Assembly (NCBI GenBank): GCA_900239685.1
Contig: OENT01000512.1
Coordinates: 40,561 to 104,560, forward strand
Origin: Rotaria macrura
Taxonomy: Eukaryota; Rotifera; Eurotatoria; Philodinida; Philodinidae
DNA length: 64,000 bases
Direction of reading: 5' to 3'
This document shows positions 12,099 through 30,530 of this stretch, in pieces. A program made the position numbers and the translations under genes. The notes below the pieces were generated by a model that was not told the DNA's origin, ran no database searches, and worked only from the letters and a program-made list of their open reading frames with translations. How positions within the stretch are numbered: position 1 is the first letter of the stretch; every line of letters starts with the position of its first letter.

Positions 12099-15000
12099 CT
12101 AAATGAATAATTTTCTAGTAGACATATTTCTATTAATAATAATCATTACTTTAGTGTCAACAGTTTTAGAAGTATTGAGAGTTTGTGATTTATCTAAGAA
12201 CTCTGGCACTTGCTTTTTATCAACAGATTTGATCGTATCTTGTTTGTCGAAGTCCGATTGGGATAGTAATTGCTCTTGCTCTGCAATCGATATCTTCAGT
12301 AAAAAAAAACAGTCTTTGAATGACTGATAATGAAATGAAAAAACTAAGGATAATTACTGATCTAGATTGATCATGTTTTTTCTTCTCTTTTTCTGTTGCT
12401 TGTTTTTGTTGTTCAACTAAATCATATCGTCTTGTTTGTTCCATATCAGCAATAAGTGTTTTCTGTCTTTCATAGATTTCTTGATGTCTTTCTTGGAATG
12501 CTTGTAATTTTTCCATGAATTGTTCTCGTCGTTCATTGATTATAAGACGAAGTAATTTTTCACGTGATTCTTTTTCATGATTCCATTCATGTTGACGAGT
12601 AGACCATTGTTTAGAAATTTCTTCTCTTACGAACAGTAATATGCAATATTAATAGTAAACTAGTTTTCCTAATTTACACTTACTGGAACATTCCATCAAG
12701 TTCATGTTCTCTTTCTTTTTCTAATTTCATTTGTTGCTCGAACTGTTTTAACGCATGGAAAGCTTTTTTACTTAATGGTTCGCGTACTTCTAAATGACTT
12801 TCATTATCAACATGAGCAATTGATCCAAGAATTTTCATATCTAATTCCTAAGAAAATAAGCATCGTCAAATATGTAGTTCAAGATTATGATGGTGTATAA
12901 CCAACCAATAGTTCTTGGATTTCTTTTGCTCGTTTCTGAAATTTAGCTTTGTGCTGTCGAAGAAGTTGACGTCTGAAGACGAAGAAAATCGTATTTGAAT
13001 AAAATCATTCGTAGAAGAAGAAAAAATCGAAACTCTTAGTACTAATCATAAACTATCTTCCTCTTCGAAATAAGTTGTATTGATTCAAAATATAGATCAT
13101 TCATAATAGAAGATACGATGTTAAATTTGCAATGTAGAATGCATGTGGCAAAGTTGGATACATGAAATTCTATGAAGACACAATCTAGACGAAACAACAA
13201 TCAACGAAACTATCTTGTTTGAAGCTGCTCGAATTAGAATCAAGAGGATGTTTTTCATTTGAATTTCATCAGTTTTCTGAAATTAACAGAAGGAGATTGT
13301 TTATCCTATCAACTATTAATATTTTCTCGTTCCTAAAGTAAAGGTTGTACCATATAGAACAAGAAAACCGATAATCTGAGAATCACTCTCAGAATTTCCT
13401 TTTCTCTTGATAACAATAGCGATTATATCTAGCTTACTTGATTTTCATGCTGGAAAAAATCGATTATTATTGATTAGTTCATAAAATAGTGCTAGAATGT
13501 CTCTTTAAATATTTCTTTGGTTCAAATTTGTTGAGAAAAAGATATTAATTGAATGAAGACAGATCATTTTTCAGACACTTCTATTAAAAATGGTATTGAG
13601 CAGCAAATGTACAATTTCAACGAATAGGAATGAAGGAAGGATCTGTCCTATAAGGTTTTTGTAAAATCTTCATCGTTGGATTGTCTTTTGTTTATTTGTG
13701 AAACAATACTATTTAACTGAGATTAGTTTGAATGGTAAGATTTGCATGCGTTGTGCCAATGATAGTACTGTCGTTGATGCGTCTTCGTGGACTGAATGCA
13801 CAAAATAGTCACATATATACATCTGCTCTAATGACTGCGGAGTAGGAGATGGAGGTGAATAGCACGACAGTACTGTTTAGGACGAATAGCATCATGGAAA
13901 AAGTACTTCTGTGTACAGATGAATGCGATAAAATTTCGAATTCCATTCTCAATCAGTTAAAAGAAATTCGTCTGTATATCATGCAGAAAGATCTATATGA
14001 TACTGAATACCAAAACAAAGTATTAATCTACACGTTCATCATCATCATCGGCAGATTTAGTAGTTTAGATTTTTGGAAATCGAAAAAATTTCTATTTCTT
14101 TGTATTAGAATCGGTTCACATAGCTCTTTCTCTCTTTGTCCATGTGACTCGTTGTCATTGACTTGTTAATCTGAGTCATCATCAACTTTACTTATACTTA
14201 AATCATCTCACTGAGTCAGCTTTGTTGCTCTCTCTCTCTCTCTGTGTGTGTGTTAGAAAAAGGATTCTATTCGCCACTAGTAGGGTCGTTTATCTCTTTA
14301 CTTATTTTCCTGACATTCAGTTACCTAGACATTTAACTGCACGAGAAGAAAAAATTGAAATAAACCTACCCATCATCTTTCTGAACATGACATTTTTCTA
14401 ATTGTTTTCTTTCTTCTTCATATTGATCTAATTCGTTTTGCTGTATACAAAGAAGTTCTTCCGCTTGTTTTAACGTTTCCGACTAAAATGAAATATTTGT
14501 AATTCTCTCATTAAAAAAAACGTGAAAATTAATAAGCATGAATAAGAACCTCATCTTCCTTTTGCTTGAATTCATCCATTTGCTGTTGTAAAATCATTTT
14601 CAGTTGCTGAATTCTATGTATTCGTTTATTTTCATCGTACTCTTCTTGGTTACCTCGTCCATATACACGTCTCTGTGATTCTTCTGAGTATTCGAAGTCA
14701 TCTTGTTGTTTGTTTCTTTGATGGTATTGTGTTGGCCGACATTCAAGTTGTAGATTTTCTAGCCTTTGGTGTTCTGTCGAACCTAACTTTAAATCATTGA
14801 TTGTCCATGGTTGATGCAACATGTCATCAGAGATTAGTTGATGTTCTTTGTCACGAGATGAGTAAAGAGAATCCCCACCAATTCTCAATTGAGGCATTGA
14901 TTCACGTGAAGATTGCCGTTTTGACATCAATTCATTCTTTTTTATGTAGAAAAGAGAAATTTTATTCATCGAAGCTAGAAAACAATTCTTACCTCATATT

Positions 15001-15396
15001 TCGTTTTTTCAGATTCTAGAATAGTAGATAGATGACTTCGACGTTGTTGAAGGCCTTTTAATTTGTCTTGCTTTTCTTGTTCGATACGAAGTGCATCCTC
15101 ACTTTACGTAAAATGTTTTAGCAATTTAAACCAAATGAATTAATATGAACTTACCTTAATGTGCCCGATATAGGTGATATTATTTGGCTATGCACAGAAT
15201 TATATCGAGTTTTTGCATTGATATTGTTACTTGTTGTTGGCTTGTCGATACTAAAGACTAAATCATTAGCATCCTTCTATCGATTCGTGAATCTTTACTT
15301 ATTTTCTGTTTCAATATCTTGTTGTCTTTTGATTAGTTGTGATGGTGCTGCTAGATGTTTAGGTGTTGACTGAGAATACATTGTTGGAAGTACCAT
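12099..15396 (-). CDS. Long coiled-coil protein, function unknown
   Basis: Nine exons in transcript order: 15396-15299, 15250-15155, 15101-14993, 14936-14550, 14482-14370, 12972-12906, 12847-12684, 12625-12358, 12293-12099. The total is 1497 bases, 498 residues. All junctions are GT-AG with matching phase, and most introns are 40-80 bases; intron 5 is 1397. The protein has no membrane segment or signal peptide. It is Gln/Glu/Lys/Arg-rich, with strong coiled-coil stretches around residues 65-105, 200-300 and 340-440; the last includes runs such as EKLQAFQERHQEIYERQKTL. Such proteins are often cytoskeletal, centrosomal or ciliary, but no family was recognised. The start is the first ATG after an in-frame stop; an additional upstream exon cannot be excluded. 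Confidence 0.8.
12973..14369 (-). other. Long intron 5 of the coiled-coil gene
   Basis: 1397 bases between a GTAGGT donor and a TCTTCAG acceptor. It contains a plus-strand open frame (13849-14169, 106 codons) starting MEVNSTTVLFRTNSIMEKVL, which has no recognised domain. A short TC/TG microsatellite lies near 14229-14253. Confidence 0.6.
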
Positions 15397-17551
15397 TTCT
15401 CGAGTATGATCAATATTCAATTTTAGACTGGTTCTAAAGCCATAAAATCTTACTTAACTATGACAGTATCCTTCGCCAAGCATGTGGCTACCATTATAAT
15501 TACAAGACATTATTAAAAATAATTATTACCGTACGAATTTTGTTTTAGAATTAGTTCTAACATATAATTTACTATGAAATGAATAAATATATAATCTCTT
15601 TAGAGAGAGATGGCGTTAGTTTTTGATGAATTGAACTGGAATGCATATATCGCATATGATATCTCATATCTACTGACGTTCTATATTTTAATTGTGTTTA
15701 AATTCCTTTATATTTTCTCTAAAAAGCCTTCTGTCATATGTTTCATTTAAAAACTAAATATTTTTATGCGACATTGATTATGATTATAAGTAGATGCAGA
15801 TATAATATCTCCTCCTGTATATGAATTCTTTCACTTTTGACTATTTCAATGGATAAGATGCCACCATTTGTGCAGAGATGAGTTTTTAAAAATCTTACAG
15901 CAATTCGTCATACACTCAACATCTTTTGCTATTGAAATTCAATCTTCTATGAAAACTATATACACAATGTTACGAGAAGTTTGTATCTGAGTACTAATTA
16001 TTCGAGTAATCTTGAATTAGTTGCCAAAAACAAATATGAAATACACAAAGATTTTTCATTTTTGACAATCTGAAAATACCAATCATAAGTATACATCAAA
16101 TTTCTACCAGTGCGATTGTCTCTAGATAATATAGTTCAAAAACTTGAAATTTCTTCATTGGAAACATTCGTTGACAATCTAAGTCATGGTTGAAGAGAGA
16201 CAAATGAACTTGCATCTAACCGATGATTTACGAAAGATTCGATCAATGAACAGATATGACTAGTCTACGTCGAAAAAGTGTCATCCGAAACATCGCCTAA
16301 GATACGAGAACAGTATCACTACTTCTTAAATACAATAAAAATGACATTTGAACGGATACATGTAGTATTTTGACAACAGAAACTAGCAGTGTGCAAGTAG
16401 AAAATGATTTTACTAAAAATGCACCAGAATTTTCGACATGAAGACAGTACTCAAAATGTGTTCTTAAGACAAGTTGAATTTTTCGCCGATGTATGTAGAA
16501 AAACTTTTCGCACCTTCGACAAGTATACCATGTAAATTTATAAGAAATGAAGTTTTACTTGCGAGTTCTCGAGAGAAAATTGCACTTGAATAACACTCGA
16601 AATAGTTCTCTAACATGTTCGCGCCTGCGGCATTTGTTATGAAGACAGTCGTTCAAAATGCATTTAAAATTCACAAAAGTTGATGACCTTTTATGCAAAT
16701 TTTACGATTTTATGAAATGAAAATGTTTTTTTTTATAACGGATTACAAAAAAGTGTCCACTTTTTTTGTCGTTTCTTTATTGTTTTCAAAAAAGAAAAAG
16801 AAAATTTCTTTCAAAACTAAGAGTCAATGAAACTTTGATTCATGAAAATAAAGAACAACACGTGTGTAATGCAATGGATTATAGTTATGAAATACCACTT
16901 TACTATCGATTGAGAATTTTTTACTACTATGATATGTTTTCTAAACTATGTAAGATGATAAACTGAATTAAATGGATGTATAAATATAAGTGAAGTTACG
17001 ATGGTTTAAAATCTTTCGAAGACAATGTTCTTTCTCTTCTAATGATCAGCTGAGATAGCAAGGTGTTTTGTCGAAATAATTTTCTTACTGAAAATTATTA
17101 TCTTGATTATTATCGAGTGAAATGTGACTAATACGCCTATCGGAAGTATGATTTAATAAATATCAGCTGTTCAACGCTATCATAGACGGAGAAGTAAAAA
17201 AAAATCTTGCACTTGAAACTCATACGTATTATTTTCATCTCAAACATACTTGAATTCCATGAAATAAATTTTCCTTTTTTTTCTTTTAATATGTTTGATC
17301 TTCAAGTTCGTCACAGCCGTGAATTGTTTTCATAGTAATCTAACACTGAATATTTGCTCAGTACTTTTAGTGTTAAATAGTATTATTTATTTCCATTAGC
17401 TATTTGTTCATACTTGTTTCGTCTGGATTGAAATACAACGAATAAAAATAATCAAAAGTACACAAGAAAAAAAAACAAATAATTATTTCTATGTGAGAAC
17501 AAAAAGAAAGAAGAACAAAATCGTTCAATAGAAATCATATCTAACTGATAT
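15397..17551. other. Intergenic, nothing recognised
   Basis: About 2.1 kb between the start of the coiled-coil gene and the end of the PDZ gene. Two short plus-strand frames (15161-15373, which overlaps exons of the minus gene, and 16766-16966) show no domain. No repeat or RNA gene was recognised. Confidence 0.45.
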
Positions 17552-19637
17552 TTAAATGCGTTGTTGATATTTCTTATTCAATTGAATAGAAGTATCATGA
17601 CTGTTGTCTGTATAGTTCAACTGTGATAATTTTTGTTGCTGTTCATATTCATATTTAAGTTGTAATAGAACGTGTTGATCTCTAGATTGATTAACGTAAA
17701 TAGATAAACAATTGAATAATTTTTGTATTAACTCATGATTCGCTCTTATTTGTCTTAATTGATTAACTTCATTCGATTTATATTGCTTCAGTTGTTCATA
17801 AACGAATTTCAGTAAATCTTCGTATTCGATTTCAACTTGTTCTGATAGACGTTGTGATTTTTCACAGGTTATTATCTTATGTTGAAGTTCATCGATTTTA
17901 GAACGAAACAACGCTATTTCACGATGAAGATCAATCACAAGTTTATTATCATTCGTAGTTGCTGATGGTTTAGATGGAGAATAAAATGGTAATAGGAGAT
18001 TGATACGTTCACCAAGAAGAACACTACATTGACGTTCGAAATCCTTTAATGTTATTCGACCATCTAGAGAATAGAAGCAATATAAACTAGTATTTCAGTT
18101 TTTTTACTTGCGTAAATGCATTCAAGATTTATAAAGAAATAAAGCAATATGTTCAACGATCATTGTTTCATTCGTTTTTCGAAATTTTAGTTTTAAGATG
18201 TGAAAAATCTATTTGATTTCGTGTACACATGAAATCTTGCAGCGTTTCGTTCAATCGGCGCAGTGAAGAAATGTAAGTGAATTCTGATTATTTTCTCTAC
18301 GAGCTAAGGTAGCAATCGATCTTCGGCTAATCTTCCTCTCTACATACGTGTACTTCGAAAAAATCCACCACACGAGAAAAAAAATATATATAATAAAATA
18401 ATACTAGATATGAAAGAAGATAGACCAAAGTTTTTGCTCATGCTCTCAGTGACCTCCCCTTTGACATCTATAAACCATCATATTCCTTTAATCAATAATT
18501 TCATGTCGAAGCTCTCAATGAGAATGTTCCAGACTCAAAGAACCTTTTTACGATACAGAATTAAGTAAAGACATTGAAATTCTTCATTACTATCAATTAG
18601 AAATCAACATGTCCACGATTGTCAGAAACCGAAATTTTTTTCCTTAATAACCAATGAAATGTTTTCTTACATTTGATATTGAAAAAGAACTATATACGAC
18701 CAAGTATAACCTACTTATTTCGTATTTCATATAATTATTATATTTGAAAGAATCCATTGAATTTTTGTTCATCTGAATTTTTCGAATATAAGTCTAATTT
18801 TAAAGACGATAAAAAGTCAACTCAAAACAATAATCATAAAAAGCAAGAATAGTTTTATACCTTTATTCGTCTGTAATAACTGTTGAATAAATTGTATTTC
18901 TCGTCTTTGAGCATTCAATAGTAATTTTGGATAGATTTTCTTTAATAAATCCACAAGATCCATTACTTTAAATCTTGAATTTAGCAAAGATTGCAGAGCA
19001 TCATGTGAAACGTCAAGTCCAATTAAGAGTTGATCATTTCTTATATCTTGGTCTTGATCAAATTTATTTTCGAGCAAAAAATTCATCGCATTATATCGAT
19101 GTTGTTGTCGCTGTAGTTCTTGTTGATGTTTTCGAGTTGATCGTCGCATTTGAACTTCAGCTTCTGCTGTTAGACTTCTATTATGGGTACTATGTTTACT
19201 TTTATTGAAGCTAAAATTAAGATTTCGATGAATATCATCATCATCGTCAGTTGATTTGTCTTCATATAGTAATTGCTGATATTCATGTGATGACAGAGGT
19301 GGAAGAAAATGTTGAACGTGAAGGTGAACTTGATTTGTTGCTGCTGCAGAACGAAGGATATTAACAGCGTGCTTACGATTAATGCCTATAGTTGTCTCAT
19401 CATTTATCGATAGTATTTGATCGCCAACCTAAAATAATAAAATCATTCGGAAATTTTCCGTTTATCCTATAGAAATGAATTTACTTTTAATCTTCCATCA
19501 GCTTGTGCTAATCCATCATCGAGTAATTCTTTTATATAAATACCTGATTTATTTGTAGCTCGTTTAGAACCTAAAACTCGTATTCCAAGTCCAGCACGAG
19601 TATTGGAATAAACAATCAATTCGTCTGTTTTTATCAT
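17552..19637 (-). CDS. PDZ-domain / coiled-coil scaffold protein (possibly STXBP4-like)
   Basis: Three exons: 19637-19485, 19428-18861, 18063-17552. The total is 1233 bases, 410 residues, with phases 0 and 1 matching. Residues 7-95 form one PDZ domain. The ligand-binding loop is GLGI (16-19), followed by ADGRLKVGDQILSINDE across the first splice junction; the following TIGI resembles the TIGV-type region of syntaxin-binding protein 4 (Synip). A Gln-rich helical segment follows. The C-terminal third begins with a DGRITLKDFE motif at 241 and ends in a coiled coil (about 275-370). The WW domain of vertebrate STXBP4 was not found, so orthology is tentative. PDZ proteins of this kind tether membrane proteins at the cell cortex. 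Intron 2 is 797 bases, against 56 for intron 1. Confidence 0.85.
18064..18860 (-). other. Long intron 2 of the PDZ gene
   Basis: 797 bases with donor GTATAA and acceptor TCTCTAG. No gene or repeat was seen inside. Confidence 0.6.
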
Positions 19638-20923
19638 TGGAATTAAAATACAAATAAAGATATTAGCGATGAGGAGAAAAATATACCATTGTGGTTCATA
19701 TATGCTATGCTAATGTCAACCTTGAATGCATCCATACAATAGAAGAAATAGAGAGACCGAGGGAGAGAGAAAGAGCGGGGGAAAGTCATTGTTGAATCGA
19801 AAATCAATCATTTTCGTAGTTATTTCAATTTTCATAGGATATAAAAACATGCAATCATATTTGTTCTAGACAATTCATTCATTCATTTTATTCGAACTCA
19901 ATCTTATACTCACTATCAACAAACAATTTTAGAACAATGAGTGACATCTCTTTATCCGATTGTAACAGTTATTCGCTATTAATTACATATTTCAATACAT
20001 TTCATTTATTCGAACATAAAACATATCAAGTCTATCGATAGAATTGCGTGTACATGTAAAACATCATTTTAACTGTTTTGCAATTAATACATTTCCCATC
20101 ATATGAAAGTCCAGAAAATTATTGTATTCCAATGAGAAACATCGATGAAGTTTTTAATAAATCATCTTTGAATATCTTAATAAGGATACAACATCATACA
20201 CTACAGTTTAACACAATTATCTTGTATGTGTATTTAAAATTGACAAGGAAATAAATAATCTCTGAAGAATTCGCCTATAAGTCTACCCTATCTAGGCTAG
20301 ATTCTTTACAAAAGAATTTTTCTCAGAAAAATTTCAATAAAAATCTGTAAGTTTTATTGAAATTTCCTAAGCCCGATACTATTTCAAGTTAAGTATGTCA
20401 ATAGTAATTCGTTTTATCAATTATGTAAATTATCTTTTCATGTGAGATAAAATGTTGTCTATTATACTGAAAATATTATATTTAAGTCGAGTTTGTTGAC
20501 CTTTATAGCTATCGTTGGTTGTGATTCAATGTATTCAACGAGAGCAATGACTTAAAGTATAATAGAACAGTGGGTTCTTTGCAAGAAATATTAAACTCTA
20601 AAAACAACAGAATGAAAAAAAAAGAGGTCACTCGACGACAAGATATATCATTGTATAACAAATACACATGATTGGTGAAGATATATATATATATGCAACA
20701 GCCAAAAGTTAACATCAATGAATCATCCTTGGTATAAAGCAAATTTATACTAGTACACACACCCACACCACACGACTGGTATATATATATATATATATAT
20801 ATATATACGCGTGTATGATCCGTATTACGCATTTGTCTGAAGTCGCACACGCAAATTTTTTGTTCTTGTAATTTTCTTGTTTATATTCTACTTTGAGATT
20901 CCATTCGATTCAATAGTCGAACA
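19638..20923. promoter_or_regulatory. Shared upstream region of divergent PDZ and AMPK alpha genes
   Basis: 1.3 kb separate two start codons on opposite strands, so both promoters must lie here. A (TA)n tract (20780-20807) and a short AG-rich run near 19741-19778 are the only special structures seen. No TATA box or defined factor site is claimed. Confidence 0.5.
20780..20807. repeat. (TA)n microsatellite
   Basis: 28 bases of uninterrupted TA dinucleotide. A shorter TA run lies at about 20682-20694. Confidence 0.95.
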
Positions 20924-26041
<5,118 letters not shown>

Positions 26042-28046
26042 ATGACAATTAATTTGTTTCTCTGTCTATCTTTTCTCTCCCAAACGTTTGTGTACATATT
26101 TGCCCATTTTTTTTCTTTCTTTCTTCTTTTTAAAGTAGTCTATTTTGTAGTCAATCATGGCTATGTTTCTCTTTCTTCATCTGTTTCTTATCTTTAATCA
26201 TGGATGTTCAAGATGTGCAACTACATATATCATTGTCTCCCGAAAAATTAAATAAAATAGTCATTGGATGAGTTTCTGTCATTAATATTTAATGTAGTTC
26301 CTTTAGTTATGTACGTAGTTAATTTTTAAATTTGAACTTGTGAGAAAAAAAACAAGTTTTATTCATTTGTGATACTCTCATCAAAAGAAATCAATATCGA
26401 TGATTTGAATGTATTTCAACTCCAAAATCGTGATTGTTTACATGTGAAGATGTTCAGCTCTAAGTAGTGAAGAGGCTCAGCAACAGTGTCTGTGCAATTA
26501 TTTCATTTATCTGAAAGTTTTCATTTATAGGATAATATTTGTATCGTAAAACATTCCTATTTTTTTTATAGGCATAGCTACATGTATAGACATCAACAAT
26601 TGTAGACGGTTAAGCCGATTTAAATTTTCTAATAATTTCAATTTAACAAACGTACAGCAATCGGATGCATTTCCATTGAATAGAATAAATGTTTTCTACT
26701 TTTCATTCAAAAAAGAAAGATTCAACAGTTCACTCACCAGTTTATAGAAAAATTATTGTTTTTTCGAAAAACCTGTATCCGTACTTTTTTTCAATATGTA
26801 AAAACAAAAAAAACCCAAAAAAGTTACTTTGTACGAGTATTTGATAAAATTATGTCAATTGATTTAAATATGTAAATATTCTCCACACGTAAGAAGAAGA
26901 AGATTGATTGATTGATTGATACAATACAGTGTAATTATCGATGTATTCAGAACTTGCTGAACACCCATCCTATACCAGAGACCAGCAATTCTGAATCGAT
27001 TTCAATGATGCAATAAACATTCAATACTTAGTATTTACTTCCAGACAATTGCAGAGAATCTGAGGGAAAGATTCACGTTTATATTGCTGCCTTGTATGTA
27101 CATGTCTATGTCATCAGGCTACCAAATACAGTGTTGAATAATTTTCTCTAACTAGGGGTGGAATAGTTTCTTAGAAGAATTTCTTAAATATTGTCTATTT
27201 GAACGAATAGTTCATGGCTATCCACAAAACCTTAGGAAATTGAATTCATCTTATCAACTGTTGACTATTCGTGTCTTTCATGTGGATTACAGTGCTACTG
27301 AAATGTCATATGTAGTTGTTTTACTTTTATTCGTGTCGTTGACATTAGTTATACTATGTAGCGTGTGAAATGTGATTCATAATTTTTGTTATTAATCATT
27401 ATGAAGAACTGCTGTTTCGTATCGAAATTGATTTGTATGAAATTTGCTAGGATTTAGTGTCGAAGGTGAATGATGATCTGAACATATTTCTCATTAATTT
27501 TGAAGTCATGCAAAGAAATACGTACTTTAACTATAATTTACACTCAAAATACTACATTTTTCAATGTGATAAGTAAGTTGAATGGTTAAATATCTTCTAC
27601 GATGAGATGAGCGTTTTCTATTCAATATTTCAACAGTTCAAATTATCGAAAAGAATACATTTTTGAGTTTTCTAAATTTCAATAAGCAAAATATTGTCTA
27701 TCAAGTTTCATAAAATCCGAGCATACACACACGCAAACTTTGAGACAGATAGTTACAATCTGGTAAATAATTTTAGTTACCAATCTAGGGAAATCTGACT
27801 AAATAAACAGAATTCTGTATGACTATTCATTTTTTATTACAAAAAAAGGAAAACAAATGAAGCAAAGACTTATTCTTAAATTTCATGTAAGACATGTTAT
27901 CAATATAAGGTAGTGAAAGTATGTCTACTTATCCATTGATAAAATTACACAAGAAAAATTTTTCTAACACTTAAGATTAAAAATATCGGCTGTCATTATT
28001 AGATGATATTAAATTTCAAATTCGACTGAATAAATATTAGCGAAAC
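26042..28046. other. Intergenic between AMPK alpha and fucosyltransferase (convergent)
   Basis: The 3' flanks of two convergent genes. It holds the AMPK poly(A) signal and a short (GATT)n run near 26902-26920. No coding frame was recognised. Confidence 0.5.
26251..26256 (+). terminator. Poly(A) signal of AMPK alpha
   Basis: AATAAA 210 bases after the stop codon, the first canonical signal downstream. Confidence 0.6.
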
Positions 28047-30530
28047 TTATTTCTGTTGATTGGGAGGCTTCCATTGTAAACTAGAACTATTATGTGGAAA
28101 AAGAAACCACGGCGGGAAATAATGTTCTTTTACACAGTTTTGAAATGGTACCGGATAATTAAGATCATGAACAACATTACCACCAGCTAGCCAAGCTGCC
28201 CACCAGCTGTAAGTTCCGGCTGTTGCAATCGTATGTTCACACAACGCTAATGCAGCTAAATCTTCACCAGAAAAAAATCCTGATGGTGTTACGAATATAT
28301 CAGTCATATTTCCAAAATTTGTCTTGACAAAAGTTTTATCATCACTTGCTATTAAAAAACGACAATTAATATATTTTCTTCTGTAGTAATTCATAGCCCA
28401 GCTCAGATATTCAACACTTGTATCGATTCGAAAAAAACTTAAGAAATCAGTACGACGAATATGTATACCAATCCAAGTGACAGGTGTTAATGTTGGTGGA
28501 GGATTAATGAGTAGAGATTTTAAATAACGATGTGGAACCGTATCTTTTGTATAATTACCCAATCGTAATGGAACATTCCATACAGCTAGAAACCACAAAA
28601 AAATTATTTACTGAATCTATTTCTTGTAACTACTCCCCCCCCCCAAAAAAAATAATAAGATGAAACATAATCCACTTCATTTTATAGCTAAAATTAACAT
28701 CAATAATCATATAAGATATGTTTTACTACGTAGATGTTTGCCATGAAAATGAATAAAATAGCAATTATATATCTCTAGTATCTGTACATTTCATGATTTA
28801 CCCAAAAAGCTATTCAAATCTCTGAACGAAATCTTCTCTAGTGCTAGAATTTAAATTGAACTATGATTGCTATGAAACATGGTTTGAACGATTGATTTAG
28901 TTTTGTGAAAGTTTCAATGTCTTGTAATCAGTTTTTTTTCTGATCTGAGACAATTGGATAATTTCTGATGTTGTATTTGGTTTATATAAAAGATACATAG
29001 CAATCTTAGATGCATCTGAGCAAAATAAAAATAGTAAGATCTCGAACATTCACAAGAAAAGACTATTTTCGTTTAGGTCTTTTTCTATATTTTGATTACA
29101 GGCGAAATTCAAAAGTTGATTACGTTCTATTGCTCGTGAGTGAGACGACCGTTGTGTTCATTAAACAACTATTGTAACAGATCACTATGCCTATCAGAGT
29201 AGATTGATCATCCGTAATGTTTTGATTACATGCATAAATTATTCAGTATGCATTCAATGCCAACACAAAGTTGATAGTGGTCAGGACCATCAAGGTCAAT
29301 CCACTCAAACAAAGTATTATGATCTTCATTTATTCTTGTTCAATGATAAATATTCTAAGTTAGAAAAAAAGAATCAGACTCTTTTTCTTCTGATTTTCGA
29401 ACATTTCTAGATGATTCAGGCTGATTATTCGATAGATCACCTCTTCTTCTTCTTCGTCTGTCGTACAGATTTTCTTTTCGGTGAATTTCTAAAGTTTTCT
29501 TGGCCGTGCTCACAATAACGAAACAAATAAACTGACCACAAAAGTCGTCCACATAGCTTTCTACGAGCATTCGATTACTTGAGAGAAAAATTATACACAT
29601 ATTAGCAAAAAGAATTCTTATAAATCGTCTTTTCTTTTGTTTTTTGTAGAATCACCTTCAAACAGTATAAATTTAATGAAAGTAAAAAGCAAACAAGTTT
29701 CTCTCCTATTGATGCTTAAATCATAACATGATGAATTGTGATTTTGTTTTGAAATATAAAAAGAAAAATACTCTTCTTCCTATGGAATGACCAATGATTG
29801 TTAAAAATTTGATCGATAACAAAATCTAACCTTTAAGAAGTTGTTCAACTAACCATACATTTCTCACAATGGCTCCTTGATTGAATTGAAATAGGAATGC
29901 TATTTCGTCTTTAAACTTTTCAAAATATCCGTATGCTTGATAAAATCCAATCATTTCGTATCGTTGAAAAGTTGAATTAAATGGAATTCTAAACAAATCA
30001 CTGTACAACGTACAAGCACTGTATCGACCAAATATGTCAGTTCGATTAACAACTTGAGAATTGTCTGTTGTGATGTGAACTTTGGTTTTATCCAATTGTA
30101 CAAGAAATACTGACCGAAGATCATTTAATATCCATGGTGCTACGTAAAGTTGACATTGATGAAGACGTGCTAAACCATAGGCACTGGCAAATAAAAACAT
30201 TCGATTGCCGAGAGCTCCATCAGCCGTACGAATTATAATTAAACATGTCGGTGGTCCTTGTGCTTTATCGTACATAGTTTTACTATAATTATTAGGTTTG
30301 AGAACTAAACTTGTAATCGACGAAAAATAAACTTTCGAAGTCGATGTCCATGTCAAAATCGTTGCTAATTGACTTTTGTCTAACCAAAATTGATAACCAA
30401 TGAAAAAGATAATAACACCAAAAATAAATAGAACTAATTTTCTATGGGTCGCATGGGATTGAAAATGATGAATATAATCATTACTAAGATGCTTCAAATC
30501 ATCTAGCGTCACCAATGGCTCACTATGCAT
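28047..30530 (-). CDS. GT11 family alpha-1,2-fucosyltransferase-like enzyme
   Basis: Two exons, 30530-29831 and 28585-28047, joined in phase 1. The total is 1239 bases, 412 residues. A short cytoplasmic tail and one membrane segment (about 31-50, KLVLFIFGVIIFFIGYQFWL) give the type II topology of a Golgi enzyme. Luminal GT11 signatures are visible: GALGNRMFLFASAYGLARLH (family GGLGNQMF), IGIHIRRTD (family H-x-RRGD), the ASDD motif, and EDLAALALCEH followed by SWWAAWLAGG. GT11 enzymes transfer fucose from GDP-fucose to terminal galactose in alpha-1,2 linkage. Two usually conserved residues differ (GNR for GNQ, RRTD for RRGD), so donor or acceptor preference may be altered. Several N-glycosylation sequons occur. 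The intron is 1245 bases. Confidence 0.9.
28586..29830 (-). other. Long intron of the fucosyltransferase gene
   Basis: 1245 bases with donor GTTAGA and acceptor TTTCTAG. It contains an unrecognised minus-strand frame (29355-29600, 81 codons, Arg-rich) that is probably chance. An 8-C/7-A mononucleotide stretch lies near 28637-28651. Confidence 0.65.

Noticed and set aside
12103-12327. Plus-strand frame with a hydrophobic N-terminus
   Set aside because: It lies opposite the last exon of the coiled-coil gene, whose minus-strand frame splices cleanly; the hydrophobic start is chance.
20509-20850. 113-codon minus-strand frame
   Set aside because: It reads through the (TA)n tract as Tyr-Ile repeats; it is a microsatellite artefact without a domain or consistent splice sites.
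28637-28651. Poly-C/poly-A run as a regulatory element
   Set aside because: A short mononucleotide stretch in an intron, likely slippage or a sequencing artefact.
29355-29600. Arg-rich 81-codon frame in the fucosyltransferase intron as an extra exon
   Set aside because: The two flanking exons already join in phase and give a continuous GT11 domain; the frame has no domain.
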